21,598 bases of DNA. It comes from CAZAQB01 sp964487155 (GTDB lineage: Bacteria; Pseudomonadota; Gammaproteobacteria; Nitrococcales; Nitrococcaceae). Below are positions 1 to 7,083 of this stretch, in pieces (within the stretch, counting starts at the first letter, position 1; every line of letters begins with the position of its first letter). The position numbers and the translations under genes are program-made. The notes under the pieces are model-generated. The model did no database searches. It saw only the letters and a program-made list of their open reading frames with translations, and was not told the origin of the DNA. The DNA lies in NCBI GenBank assembly GCA_964487155.1, contig CAZAQB010000051.1, forward strand, positions 1-21,598, given 5' to 3'.

Positions 1-7
1 GACCCCA

Positions 8-55
8 CCGCCCGATGGCAGGTTTCTTCGCAACCTGCCCTACGGCGGGCTTCGG
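8..55 (-). repeat. Hairpin repeat family, copy 1
   Basis: About 48 bp. Read on the minus strand it has an 8-bp stem (GGCAGGTT pairing with AACCTGCC) around a 7-nt loop GCGAAGA, with flanking GCCCG/CGGGC that can form an outer stem. Four related copies occur in this window (12502, 19032, 19143, 21252). In this copy the fourth arm pair from the loop is G-C where the copies at 19032 and 21252 have C-G, so the change is compensated on both arms. Its role is unknown; it lies in intergenic DNA at the window edge. Confidence 0.8.
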
Positions 56-114
56 TCGGTCTCGGGAGGCTCCCCAACCCTCTGCTCCGGCGGCTCCGAT
101 TTTGTAGATACCCT

Positions 115-156
115 CTCAGCACTCAGCACTCAGCACTCAGCACTCGGCACCCAGCA
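115..156. repeat. 7-bp tandem repeat (CTCAGCA)n
   Basis: Six consecutive heptamers: four exact CTCAGCA units, then CTCGGCA and CCCAGCA. The array sits about 40 bp beyond the stop codon of the OsmC-family gene. It is a simple-sequence tract likely to vary in copy number; no function is apparent. Confidence 0.85.
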
Positions 157-193
157 CCTTCGGGATACGGTGGTCTCACGATCTTTCGGAGCG

Positions 194-703
194 CTACACC
201 CGGCGCATCTCCACCGACAGCTCCGGCGGCCGGGCCAGGGTCTGGTAGATCACGCAGAAGCGCTCGGAGAGCTGCACCAGCTTCTCCAGGGTCTGGTCGT
301 CGGCGTCGCTGTCCAGCTCGAAGCGCAGGTGGATGCGGCTCATGCCCACCGGCACGCTCTTGTCGATGCCCAGGGTGCCCCGGGCGTCCCACTCGCCCTC
401 GGCCACCACCCGGGCGTCGCGCAGCTCCACGCCCATCGCGGTGGCGACGCTGTTCAGCGTGACCCCGGCACAGGCCGCCAGGGCCTGTAGCAGCAGGTCG
501 GCGGAGCAGGCCTGGGAGCCGTCGCCGCCAGCCGCCGGGTGCAGCCCGGCGGTGATCTCGCCGGCCCAACCGGGGAGGGTGCAGGCGATGTCGTCTCGGG
601 ACAGCCGGGCCTCGGCGTGGGCTGGCACCCGGGCCGTTTCAGCTTCTTCGCGATAGCGGTCCTTGAGCGGGCGCTGGCGTTCGCGCAGTTGGTTGGCATC
701 CAT
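194..703 (-). CDS. OsmC/Ohr-family peroxiredoxin-like protein
   Basis: 169 aa. The family comprises small cytoplasmic thiol-dependent hydroperoxide reductases. The two conserved cysteines are visible: Cys78 in the helix motif LAACAGVTL and Cys150 in ERFCVIYQT; in the family these are the peroxidatic and resolving residues. The start MDANQLRERQ, with the LKDRYR segment that follows, matches the N-terminus typical of the long OsmC-like subgroup, so I keep this start although the ribosome site is weak (a run of C before the ATG on the coding strand). It is monocistronic or weakly linked to the TonB receptor upstream (202-bp gap). A role in handling peroxide or aldehyde stress near an alcohol oxidation locus is inference. 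The exact subfamily (OsmC, Ohr or YhfA-like) cannot be settled by eye. Confidence 0.85.
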   Translation of the reverse strand: MDANQLRERQRPLKDRYREEAETARVPAHAEARLSRDDIACTLPGWAGEITAGLHPAAGGDGSQACSADLLLQALAACAGVTLNSVATAMGVELRDARVVAEGEWDARGTLGIDKSVPVGMSRIHLRFELDSDADDQTLEKLVQLSERFCVIYQTLARPPELSVEMRRV

Positions 704-905
704 AGGGGGTTCTCATGCTCTGGGTTCTGGAGGTGCTCGCAGCGGATTGCTTCCCTGCCTCGCCGTGCCGGCGGGTCATGGCGCGCAAGCCGCTGCGCTC
801 GGCCGCATTGGCTGGGGGCGCGCCTCCCGCGTTGCCGGTGCGCCCGCCGCGATTCTTCATCCGGCATTGCCACGTGCCTGCTCCGATGGCTGCAGAAGGC
901 GTCGG

Positions 906-2972
906 CTATGGCCCGAATCGATAGCGCAGGGCAATGCCGCCGTAGACGTTGCGCTCCGGGCCAGGCTCGAGGAAGCGGGGATTGCCGGAGCCCGGCACAA
1001 ACGGGTTGAGCCGCACGTTGTTGGCGTACTCCTCGTCGAACAGGTTGTTGACCCCCAGGTAGGGGTCCACCCGCCAGCGGCCGTAGTCCCCCTGGTAGCC
1101 GAGGCGGAGGTTGGTCACCGTGTAACCGTCCGCCTGGAAACGGTTGGCGTCGTCTGCGAACTGCTCGCCGACGTAGATGGCATCTATGCCGGCGTAGAGG
1201 TTGTTGGCGGCGCGGTAGAACACCTCGCCGCGCAGTACGTGCTCGGGTATGCCGGGGATGGTGTTGCCGTCGAACACGTCGCCGTCCACCACGAAGTCAT
1301 CGAACTCGAAGTCGGAGTAGGTGTAGGCGAGAGAGGTCCGCAGCCCCTCCACCGGGCGCCAGTCCAGGGCCAGCTCGATGCCGTTGCGGGTGGACTCGCC
1401 GGCGTTGCGGAAGAAATCCTGGCCACCCTGCTCCAGGGTGAACGGGATCAGTTCGTCCTTCACCTTGATGCGGAAGCCCACCAGTTCGTAGCGCAGCTGC
1501 CGCGCCACCACACCCTTGATGCCCAGCTCGTAGTTGGTGGCGGTCTGGGGCTCCAGGTCGGGGTTGAATCCGCCCCCGGCCGGGTTGGCGAACTCGGTGG
1601 TGGTGGGGGTCTCGAAGGCGGTGGAGATATTGGCGTAGACGTTGGCCTGCGGTCCGAAGGTGTACAGGGCGCCGCCCCGGGGGCTGACTTCGTCCAGGGT
1701 GCGCTCACCGGAATCGTCGCCGTCCGAGAGGAAGTCATCCGCGGCCCGGAACTTCACCCGGTCGTAGCGCAGTCCGGCTGAGAGCTGCAGCCGGGGGGTG
1801 AGCCAGAACTCGTCCTGGGCGAACACGCCGATGCTGGTGACCTTCTCGGTCTGCTCCTGAGTCTGGTCGACGATCTCACCCCCGAGGGTGTCGAATCGTT
1901 GCCGGTCGTCGGCCTGACGGCCCGCGTCCAGGCCGACAATCAGCCGGTTGCGTCGCTCCAGCACGTCACCGCTGTAGGCGTAGGAGGCGCCGCCGCCGAC
2001 GAAGAAGCGCTCGAAGGCCACCGCCTCCTGGATCGGAAGCTTGTTCTCGAAGTCGCGCCACAGGTAGTGGTTGCGCACCTGGATCTCATGATCGGCTCCC
2101 ATCGGCCGTCGATAGACGAAGCCCACACGCTGCTGCTCCACGGACTCCCCGGCGTCGTCGCGCAGATTGTTGGCAGCGGCCTGGGCCGGATCCTCCTCGA
2201 ACTGCTGCTCGTTGAGTGCGCCCGGGTCTTCAGTTACCGGTGAGTCCACTACATTGGCCACGGCGGTCAGGGTTCCTCTGCCCGGCAGGTCCACCTCGAA
2301 GCGTCCGTTCACGAGGTTGCGCTCCGTGCGGCTGTGGTCGCGGAAGCCGCCATAGGTCAGTCGCGAGCCGCTCACCAGGAAGTTCAGCGGGCCCGCCTGG
2401 CCGCCGGTCTTGACGGTGTACTCCTGCAGGTCGAACTCGCCGGCCTGGAAGCTGCTCTCGGCGAAGGGTATCTCCGGGCCGCGCTCGCTCTCGATCAGGA
2501 TCACGCCGCCGGAGGCGTTGCCGTACAGGGACGAGGCCGGTCCGCGGATCACCTCGATGCGCTCGGCCGAGTTCAGGTCGATGCTGTCCACGCCGCCCTG
2601 GCCGTCCGGCAGGGTGAGGGGGATGCCGTCGACCAGGATCTTGACGCCGCGGATGCCGAAGTCTGCCCGGGCGCCGAAGCCGCGGATGGAGACCCGCAGA
2701 TCCTGGGCGAAGTTGTAGCGGTTCTGCATGAACACGCCGGGGACGGCGGACAGTGATTCGTCCAGGCCCAGGCCCTGGCGGCCCAGCTGGATGTCCTCCT
2801 TGGTCACTACGCTGACCGCAGCCGGAACCTGCAGGGCCGGCGCCGGCAGCCGCGGCGCGGATACGGTGATGTCTCCCAGGCGGTAGGTGCCCTCCTGCTG
2901 GGCCGTGGCTGCTGCCGGGGCAATGAGAATGGCGGCGACCGCCAGACTGCAAACGCTGTGTCCGCGTCTCAT
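906..2972 (-). CDS. pqqU: TonB-dependent outer-membrane receptor, PqqU (YncD)-like
   Basis: 688 aa. A signal peptide of about 24 residues ends in ATA-QQ; a plug domain follows (about 45-165, with RGFGARADFGIRG, DGIPLTLPDGQG and RGPASSLYGNASGG), then a beta-barrel ending in an aromatic-rich strand (YRFGP). From memory of the E. coli YncD/PqqU sequence, the agreement is high across the plug (AQDL-SIRGFG, GIRG, VDGIP, PDGQG, LYGNASGGV) and recurs in the barrel (FETPT, NAG, FD-EY, EP-P-RN). PqqU is the high-affinity receptor for extracellular PQQ, which suits a PQQ-dependent dehydrogenase locus. Start: ATG at 2972 with GGAGG 6 nt upstream. No cobalamin riboswitch is visible upstream. The alternative is a metallophore or lanthanophore receptor analogous to LutH; the sequence resemblance favours PqqU. 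Confidence 0.8.
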   Translation of the reverse strand: MRRGHSVCSLAVAAILIAPAAATAQQEGTYRLGDITVSAPRLPAPALQVPAAVSVVTKEDIQLGRQGLGLDESLSAVPGVFMQNRYNFAQDLRVSIRGFGARADFGIRGVKILVDGIPLTLPDGQGGVDSIDLNSAERIEVIRGPASSLYGNASGGVILIESERGPEIPFAESSFQAGEFDLQEYTVKTGGQAGPLNFLVSGSRLTYGGFRDHSRTERNLVNGRFEVDLPGRGTLTAVANVVDSPVTEDPGALNEQQFEEDPAQAAANNLRDDAGESVEQQRVGFVYRRPMGADHEIQVRNHYLWRDFENKLPIQEAVAFERFFVGGGASYAYSGDVLERRNRLIVGLDAGRQADDRQRFDTLGGEIVDQTQEQTEKVTSIGVFAQDEFWLTPRLQLSAGLRYDRVKFRAADDFLSDGDDSGERTLDEVSPRGGALYTFGPQANVYANISTAFETPTTTEFANPAGGGFNPDLEPQTATNYELGIKGVVARQLRYELVGFRIKVKDELIPFTLEQGGQDFFRNAGESTRNGIELALDWRPVEGLRTSLAYTYSDFEFDDFVVDGDVFDGNTIPGIPEHVLRGEVFYRAANNLYAGIDAIYVGEQFADDANRFQADGYTVTNLRLGYQGDYGRWRVDPYLGVNNLFDEEYANNVRLNPFVPGSGNPRFLEPGPERNVYGGIALRYRFGP

Positions 2973-3493
2973 TCATCTCCTCCCACTTCGTTGTCTTTAT
3001 CTCGCGCGGGCGAGTGTTGCCGCTCCCGGCTAGCGGTTTGGGTTTGCTCGTCGTTCGCGCCCACCGAGGTGTTCTGCCCCATGCCGGAAGGTGCCGAATG
3101 CCTGTCCGCGGTCGATCCTGCATGGCCTCTTATAAAGGGCATCGCTGGAGGCATGTTGCGGTAAAGGCGTTTCTCGCTGATACAGGCACAGGTACCTGAT
3201 CATGTCTCTGTCTCGGCCGGACCAGGAATCGCGGCGAGGGCGCCGCTCCCACAGGAGTTGTTCCCCGGCGCCTGCCCGAGGCCCCCTGTGGGAGGCCCGC
3301 CCTCGGGGCGATTGGGCGCCGGGCAATGTCGCCGGGCCTCGATCAGCCGACCAGCTGAGACAGGGGCATAATCACCTACGGGTAACTACTGTGCCTGCTC
3401 CGCTCCGGACCGCCTCCGAGGAAGCCTAGACGACCGGGGGCGGCGTGCGTAGGAGCGTGTCACGAACGCAGGCGGACCCGGGCCAGGCGGTGT
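2973..3493. other. Intergenic region between DUF779 gene and TonB receptor gene
   Basis: 521 bp without a convincing gene. It contains the ribosome site of the receptor gene (GGGAGGAG on the minus strand, just after 2972) and one inverted repeat of the TGTGGGAG type (3229-3311). A GGCAC/GGCAT pair near 3075-3090 looks like a sigma-54 promoter on the minus strand but has the wrong spacing. A TATAAG-like -10 box on the minus strand near 3130-3137 lacks a well-spaced -35. The receptor's promoter is therefore not identified. Confidence 0.5.
3229..3311. repeat. REP-like inverted repeat (CTCCCACAGG / CCTGTGGGAG)
   Basis: The left arm (3229-3255) reads GCGAGGGCGCCGCTCCCACAGG-like and the right arm (3285-3311) is its imperfect inverse, with about 29 bp between. 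The core CTCCCACAGG/CCTGTGGGAG with adjacent GC-rich GGCGAGGGC/GCCCTCGGGGC resembles the REP elements common in pseudomonads and related gammaproteobacteria. It is intergenic and unrelated to the other repeat families here. Confidence 0.65.
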
Positions 3494-3889
3494 TCAGGCC
3501 GGCTCGCGGGGTCCCCGCGGAGGCGGGCCGGCCTGCTCCAGTGCCGCGGCCTCGGCGTCGGTGAACAGCCGTGAGCGGGTCAGGAACCGCAGCCCCTCCG
3601 GCGCTTCCAGGGAGAAACCGCTGCCGCGGCCTTGCACCACATCGATCAGCAGGTGGGTGTGCTCCCAGTACTCGAACTGGGCGGCGCCCATGTAGAAGGG
3701 CTGGCCGCAGATGTCCCCCAGGTAGACGTCCCGGGCGCCGATCTGGAACTCGCCGCGCGGGTAGCACATGGGGGCGCTGCCGTCGCAGCAGCCGCCGGAC
3801 TGGTGGAACAGCAGCGGGCCGTGGATTTCCTGCAAACGGCGGATCAGCTCGTCCGCCGCCTCGGTGGAACTGACGCGGGATACCGCCAT
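3494..3889 (-). CDS. DUF779 family protein
   Basis: 131 aa from ATG 3889; an upstream ATG (3946) would add 19 low-complexity Arg-rich residues and is less likely. GGAG lies about 10 nt before the chosen start. DUF779 proteins are small cytoplasmic proteins of unknown biochemistry, usually encoded beside an aldehyde dehydrogenase, as here (146 bp downstream of the ALDH stop, same strand). The family core is visible: FHQSGGCCDGSAPMCYP (Cys34, Cys35, Cys42), GDICGQPFYM (Cys61), WEHTHLLIDVV and GRGSGFSLE. The cysteine and His-Thr-His pattern suggests a metal or redox centre (inference). The last 20 or so residues are Pro/Arg-rich and probably not conserved. No motif indicates catalysis. Confidence 0.85.
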   Translation of the reverse strand: MAVSRVSSTEAADELIRRLQEIHGPLLFHQSGGCCDGSAPMCYPRGEFQIGARDVYLGDICGQPFYMGAAQFEYWEHTHLLIDVVQGRGSGFSLEAPEGLRFLTRSRLFTDAEAAALEQAGPPPRGPREPA

Positions 3890-3939
3890 GGTGCGAAGTC
3901 TCCGAACGTTTTGGGCCGGCGCGGCACTTCGCCCGCGCC

Positions 3940-3974
3940 GGGCCACCCGTCACTCCTCACGAGTCACCTGTCAC
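3940..3974. repeat. Degenerate 7-bp tandem repeat (NNNTCAC)
   Basis: Heptamers CCGTCAC, TCCTCAC, GAGTCAC and CTGTCAC run consecutively (3947-3974) and are preceded by GGCCAC. They lie in the spacer between the ALDH stop and the DUF779 start. The last unit contains TGTCAC, the half-site of the proposed sigma-54 activator operator, but the array itself looks like simple-sequence DNA. Confidence 0.55.
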
Positions 3975-3992
3975 CGGCAACTTTCCCAATAA

Positions 3993-4018
3993 CCGGACCC
4001 GGCAGTCACCGGGTCCGG
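3993..4018 (-). terminator. Hairpin between ALDH and DUF779 genes
   Basis: Perfect 10-bp stem CCGGACCCGG / CCGGGTCCGG with a 6-nt loop, 17 bp beyond the ALDH stop codon. On the minus strand it is followed by TTATTGGG, not a clean U tract, so it may be an inefficient terminator or an mRNA-stabilising hairpin that lowers DUF779 expression relative to ALDH. Confidence 0.55.
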
Positions 4019-4034
4019 CTGCGGCTGGGGCTCC

Positions 4035-5555
4035 TCAGAAGAAGCCCAGCGGCTTGGGGTCGTAGCTCACCAGCAGGTTCTTGGTCTGCTGGTAGTGCTC
4101 CAGCATCATCAGGTGGTTCTCGCGGCCGAATCCGGACTGCTTGTAACCGCCGAAGGCCGCGTGGGCGGGGTACTGGTGGTAGCAGTTGGTCCATACCCGG
4201 CCGGCCTGGATGCCCCGGCCCATGCGGTAGGCCTGGGTGCCGTCCCGGCTCCAGACACCCGCGCCGAGGCCGTAGAGGGTGTCGTTGGCGATGGCGAGCG
4301 CCTCGTCGGCATCACCGAAAGAGGTCACCGACACCACCGGGCCGAAGATCTCCTCCTGGAAGACGCGCATCCGGTTGTGGCCCTCGAAGATGGTGGGCTG
4401 CACGTAGTAGCCGCCGGCCAGCCCGCCCTCGGCCTCGAACTGCTCGCCGCCGGTGAGCACCTTGGCCCCTTCCTGCTTGCCGATGTCGATGTAGGAGAGG
4501 ATCTTCTCCAGCTGGTCCTTGGAGGCCTGGGCACCGATCATGGTGGACGGGTCCAGCGGGTTGCCCTGCTTGACCTTGCGGGTGCGCTCCACGGCCGCCT
4601 CCAGGAACTCGCCGTAGAACTGCTTCTGGATCAGCGCCCGCGACGGGCAGGTGCAGACCTCGCCCTGGTTCAGGGCGAACATGGCGAAGCCTTCCAGGCT
4701 CTTCTGGCGGAAGTCGTCGTCGGCCGCGAAGCAGTCGGCGAAGAACACGTTGGGCGACTTGCCGCCCAGCTCCAGGGTCACCGGAATCAGGTTCTCCGAG
4801 GCGTACTGCATGATCAGCCGGCCGGTGGTGGTCTCGCCGGTGAAGGCCACCTTGGAGATGCGCGGGCTCGCGGCGAGCGGCTTGCCGGCCTCCACGCCGA
4901 AGCCGTTGACCACGTTCAACACGCCGGCGGGCAGCAGGTCGCCGATCAGCTCCATGAGCACCAGGATGCTGGCCGGAGTCTGCTCGGCGGGCTTCATCAC
5001 CACGCAGTTGCCGGCGGCGAGCGCCGGGGCGAGCTTCCATACCGCCATCAGGATGGGGAAGTTCCAGGGGATGATCTGGCCCACCACGCCGAGGGGCTCG
5101 TGGAAGTGGTAGGCGATGGTGTTGTGGTCGATCTCGCTGACGCCGCCCTCCTGGGCGCGGATGGCACCCGCGAAATAGCGGAAGTGGTCGATGGCGAGCG
5201 GGATGTCAGCGGCCAGGGTCTCGCGTACCGGCTTGCCGTTGTCCCAGGTCTCCGCCACCGCGATCTGCTCCAGGTTGGCCTCCATCCGGTCGGCGATGCG
5301 GTTCAGGATGTTGGCCCGCTCGGTGGCCGAGGCCCGGCCCCAGGCGTCTTTGGCGGCGTGGGCGGCGTCCAGCGCCTTGTCGATATCCTCGGCGGTGGAG
5401 CGGGGGATCTCGCAGAACGGTTGGCCGTTCACCGGGCTGACGTTCTCGAAATACAGGCCCTTGGTGGGCGCGAGCCACTCGCCGCCGATGAAATTGGCGT
5501 AACGGCTCTTGAACTGGACCTTGGATCCTTCCTGTCCGGGCTGTGCGTAGGTCAT
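4035..5555 (-). CDS. exaC: NAD(P)+-dependent aldehyde dehydrogenase (ExaC/AldB type)
   Basis: 506 aa, the full length of the ExaC/AldB acetaldehyde dehydrogenase group. It oxidises the aldehyde made by the periplasmic alcohol dehydrogenase to the acid in the cytoplasm. Visible motifs: IIPWNFP in the cofactor fold, GNCVVMKPAEQTP, the general base Glu262 in LELGGKSPNV, and the nucleophile Cys301 in NQGEVCTCPSR. The start ATG 5555 has GGGAGGAG about 9 nt upstream. A sigma-54-type promoter (5642-5657) and an activator palindrome (5725-5739) lie upstream, so it should be co-induced with the dehydrogenase. DUF779 follows on the same strand, a common pairing. Substrate range (acetaldehyde versus longer or aromatic aldehydes) is not readable from the sequence. 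Confidence 0.93.
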   Translation of the reverse strand: MTYAQPGQEGSKVQFKSRYANFIGGEWLAPTKGLYFENVSPVNGQPFCEIPRSTAEDIDKALDAAHAAKDAWGRASATERANILNRIADRMEANLEQIAVAETWDNGKPVRETLAADIPLAIDHFRYFAGAIRAQEGGVSEIDHNTIAYHFHEPLGVVGQIIPWNFPILMAVWKLAPALAAGNCVVMKPAEQTPASILVLMELIGDLLPAGVLNVVNGFGVEAGKPLAASPRISKVAFTGETTTGRLIMQYASENLIPVTLELGGKSPNVFFADCFAADDDFRQKSLEGFAMFALNQGEVCTCPSRALIQKQFYGEFLEAAVERTRKVKQGNPLDPSTMIGAQASKDQLEKILSYIDIGKQEGAKVLTGGEQFEAEGGLAGGYYVQPTIFEGHNRMRVFQEEIFGPVVSVTSFGDADEALAIANDTLYGLGAGVWSRDGTQAYRMGRGIQAGRVWTNCYHQYPAHAAFGGYKQSGFGRENHLMMLEHYQQTKNLLVSYDPKPLGFF

Positions 5556-5641
5556 GGGGTGATCTCCTCCCAGAAGATGAAAACGTTCGCTGTGTGGGCT
5601 TGCGCAGGGCGTGCAGCCGCCGCCGCGTGCCCAGCGGTTCC

Positions 5642-5657
5642 AGCAAAGGCCATGCCA
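5642..5657 (-). promoter_or_regulatory. Sigma-54 promoter of the ALDH gene
   Basis: Reads TGGCATGGCCTTTGCT on the minus strand; the consensus is TGGCACG-N4-TTGCW. The invariant GG and GC are 12 bp apart. Transcription would start near 5631, about 75 nt before the ALDH ATG. It is nearly identical to the dehydrogenase promoter at 15617. Confidence 0.9.
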
Positions 5658-5724
5658 GGCCAGGGCTGGCGCCGTAAACGCGCATTGAGCATGCAGCTTT
5701 TGCAGGAAGCGTCCCCGGCCCGGA

Positions 5725-5751
5725 GTGACAATCCGTCACGATGGCGTGACA
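5725..5751. promoter_or_regulatory. Upstream activator site shared by two divergent promoters
   Basis: A 15-bp palindrome GTGACA-ATC-CGTCAC (5725-5739) followed by a further GTGACA half-site (5746-5751). The palindrome centre (5732) is about 76 bp from the ALDH -24 element and about 71 bp from the -24 element of the rightward promoter. The same motif recurs at 15538-15552 before the dehydrogenase gene. The likely binder is the AcoR-type activator encoded at 13295-15313 (inference). Confidence 0.8.
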
Positions 5752-5801
5752 GCAGCGCCATTTACGGAACGCGTCTCATCCGCCTTTTCGTCCCAGGCCG
5801 C

Positions 5802-5817
5802 TGGTGCGGCCCTTGCA
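5802..5817 (+). promoter_or_regulatory. Sigma-54 promoter of the seven-gene ABC operon
   Basis: TGGTGCGGCCCTTGCA: the -24 GG, the CG after it and the TTGCA of the -12 element match the consensus at correct spacing; positions 4-5 deviate (TG for CA). Predicted start near 5828. Confidence 0.75.
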
Positions 5818-6060
5818 AGCTGCCATCGACAGGGCGGCGAACCACAAGCCGCCGTTGCGGGTCTGCTGTGCGAGGGCTGGCCGGCTGCCCCCGGCGCTGC
5901 GCCAGGGGCCCTCACAGCGGGAGAAACTCCCGAGCACGCTGCCGCCTCGGGCAGCCGCGAGCGGGCGTGCCACAATGGCTGGAAGCCGGCCGTGCCAGTC
6001 GCCCGGGCGACGGCGAGCAGCGTTTACCTTGAGAGCCGGCAGGCGTGCGAGGAGGAACTC

Positions 6061-7083
6061 ATGATGTTCAAGTTCGGCCCTGGGCGTTCCGTGCGCCTGG
6101 CGGGCAAGTTGCTGGCGCTGTGCCTGATCCTGGGTTCGGCCAGTACGACGGCGGAACTGCCTGAGGTGCGGGTGGGGGCCCTGCAGTTCGGCACCGTGGG
6201 CTGGGAGCTGGATGTGATCCAGCACCACAGCCTGGACCGGGCGGCCGGCATCCGCCTGACGGTGCACCCGGTGGGATCCAAGAACGCCGCCGCGGTTGCC
6301 CTGCAGAGTGGCGCGGTGGAGGCTATCGTTTCCGACTGGATCTGGGTGTCCCGGCAGCGCGGCAGCGGCCGTCCCTACGTGTTCCATCCCTGGTCCATGG
6401 CGGTGGGCGCGGTGATGGTGGCGCCGGATTCCGGGATACAGCGCCTGGAGGACCTCGGGGGACGCTCCATCGGTGTCGCCGGCGGGCCGGTGGACAAGAG
6501 CTGGCTGCTGCTGCGGGCCCTGTACCGGGAGCGCCACGGAGAGGACCTGGCGGCTGCCGCCGAGCCGGCCTTCGGCGCGCCGCCGCTGCTCAACCGCCTG
6601 GCGCTGCGCGGCGACCTGCCGGCGGTGATCAACTTCTGGCACTACGCGGCCCGCCTGGAGACCGCCGGCTTCCGGCCCCTGATCGGCGTCGAGGACGTGC
6701 TCGCCGAGCTGGGGGTGACCGAGCCCCTGCCCCTGCTGGGCTGGGTGTTTTCGGAGGAGTGGGCGCGCAACCACCCCCAGCTGGCCTACGGGCTCATCGA
6801 GGCCTCCCGAGCCGCCAAGCAGCTGCTGGCGGAGTCGGACGCGGAGTGGCAGCGGTTGCGCGCCGTCACCAAGGCCGAGGATGACGCCACCCTGGATGCC
6901 CTGCGCCGCCGATTCCGGGAGGGCATCCCGCCGATGATGGGGGCGGGGCAGGTGGCTGCGGCCGAGCAGGTGTACCGCATCCTGGCCGGCGAGGGAGGGA
7001 CCGAGCTCACCGGCGGCCAGCCCGAACTTGCCCCCGGCACCTTCTGGCAGCCCGAGCGCGCCGCGCAGACGTGGCAGCAGTAG
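6061..7083 (+). CDS. ABC transporter periplasmic binding protein, SsuA/TauA/NMT1-like
   Basis: 340 aa. A long signal peptide (basic start, hydrophobic LLALCLILGSA, cleavage near STTA-E, about residue 36) leads into a binding-protein fold of the nitrate/sulfonate/taurine class: VRVGALQFGTVGWELDVI, then GSKNAAAVALQSGAVEAIVSDW and LEDLGGRSIGVAGG. The reading frame is open upstream to 5725, but that would span the promoter; ATG 6061 (a second ATG follows directly) with GAGGAGGAA 5-13 nt upstream is the real start. It is the first gene of the operon, behind a sigma-54-type promoter, and overlaps the permease gene by 13 bp. The ligand is unknown; in this context it could be an alcohol-derived compound, the cofactor or a metal complex. 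Family membership alone would suggest sulfonates, which the neighbours do not support. Confidence 0.85.
   Translation: MMFKFGPGRSVRLAGKLLALCLILGSASTTAELPEVRVGALQFGTVGWELDVIQHHSLDRAAGIRLTVHPVGSKNAAAVALQSGAVEAIVSDWIWVSRQRGSGRPYVFHPWSMAVGAVMVAPDSGIQRLEDLGGRSIGVAGGPVDKSWLLLRALYRERHGEDLAAAAEPAFGAPPLLNRLALRGDLPAVINFWHYAARLETAGFRPLIGVEDVLAELGVTEPLPLLGWVFSEEWARNHPQLAYGLIEASRAAKQLLAESDAEWQRLRAVTKAEDDATLDALRRRFREGIPPMMGAGQVAAAEQVYRILAGEGGTELTGGQPELAPGTFWQPERAAQTWQQ

Larger units (their letters stand above)
5556..6060. promoter_or_regulatory. Divergent sigma-54 control region
   Basis: 505 bp between the ALDH gene (leftward) and the seven-gene ABC operon (rightward). It holds two sigma-54-type promoters facing outward (5642-5657 minus, 5802-5817 plus) and one activator palindrome (5725-5739) with an extra half-site (5746-5751). 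From the predicted plus-strand start near 5828 to the ATG at 6061 there is a leader of about 230 nt with no recognisable gene or riboswitch. Confidence 0.8.

Noticed and set aside
115..156. CRISPR-like periodic repeat
   Set aside because: The units are 7 bp, contiguous and without spacers; no array with 24-40 bp repeats exists in the window.
3070..3092. Possible sigma-54 promoter for the TonB receptor (GGCAC ... GGCAT, minus strand)
   Set aside because: GG and GC are 11 bp apart instead of 12, and the -12 element is poor.
2973..3493. Cobalamin or other riboswitch upstream of the TonB receptor
   Set aside because: No B12-box or comparable conserved core could be found.
4095..6032. 645-codon open frame on the plus strand opposite the ALDH gene
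   Set aside because: Antisense to a full-length ALDH and running across the divergent promoter region; shadow composition.
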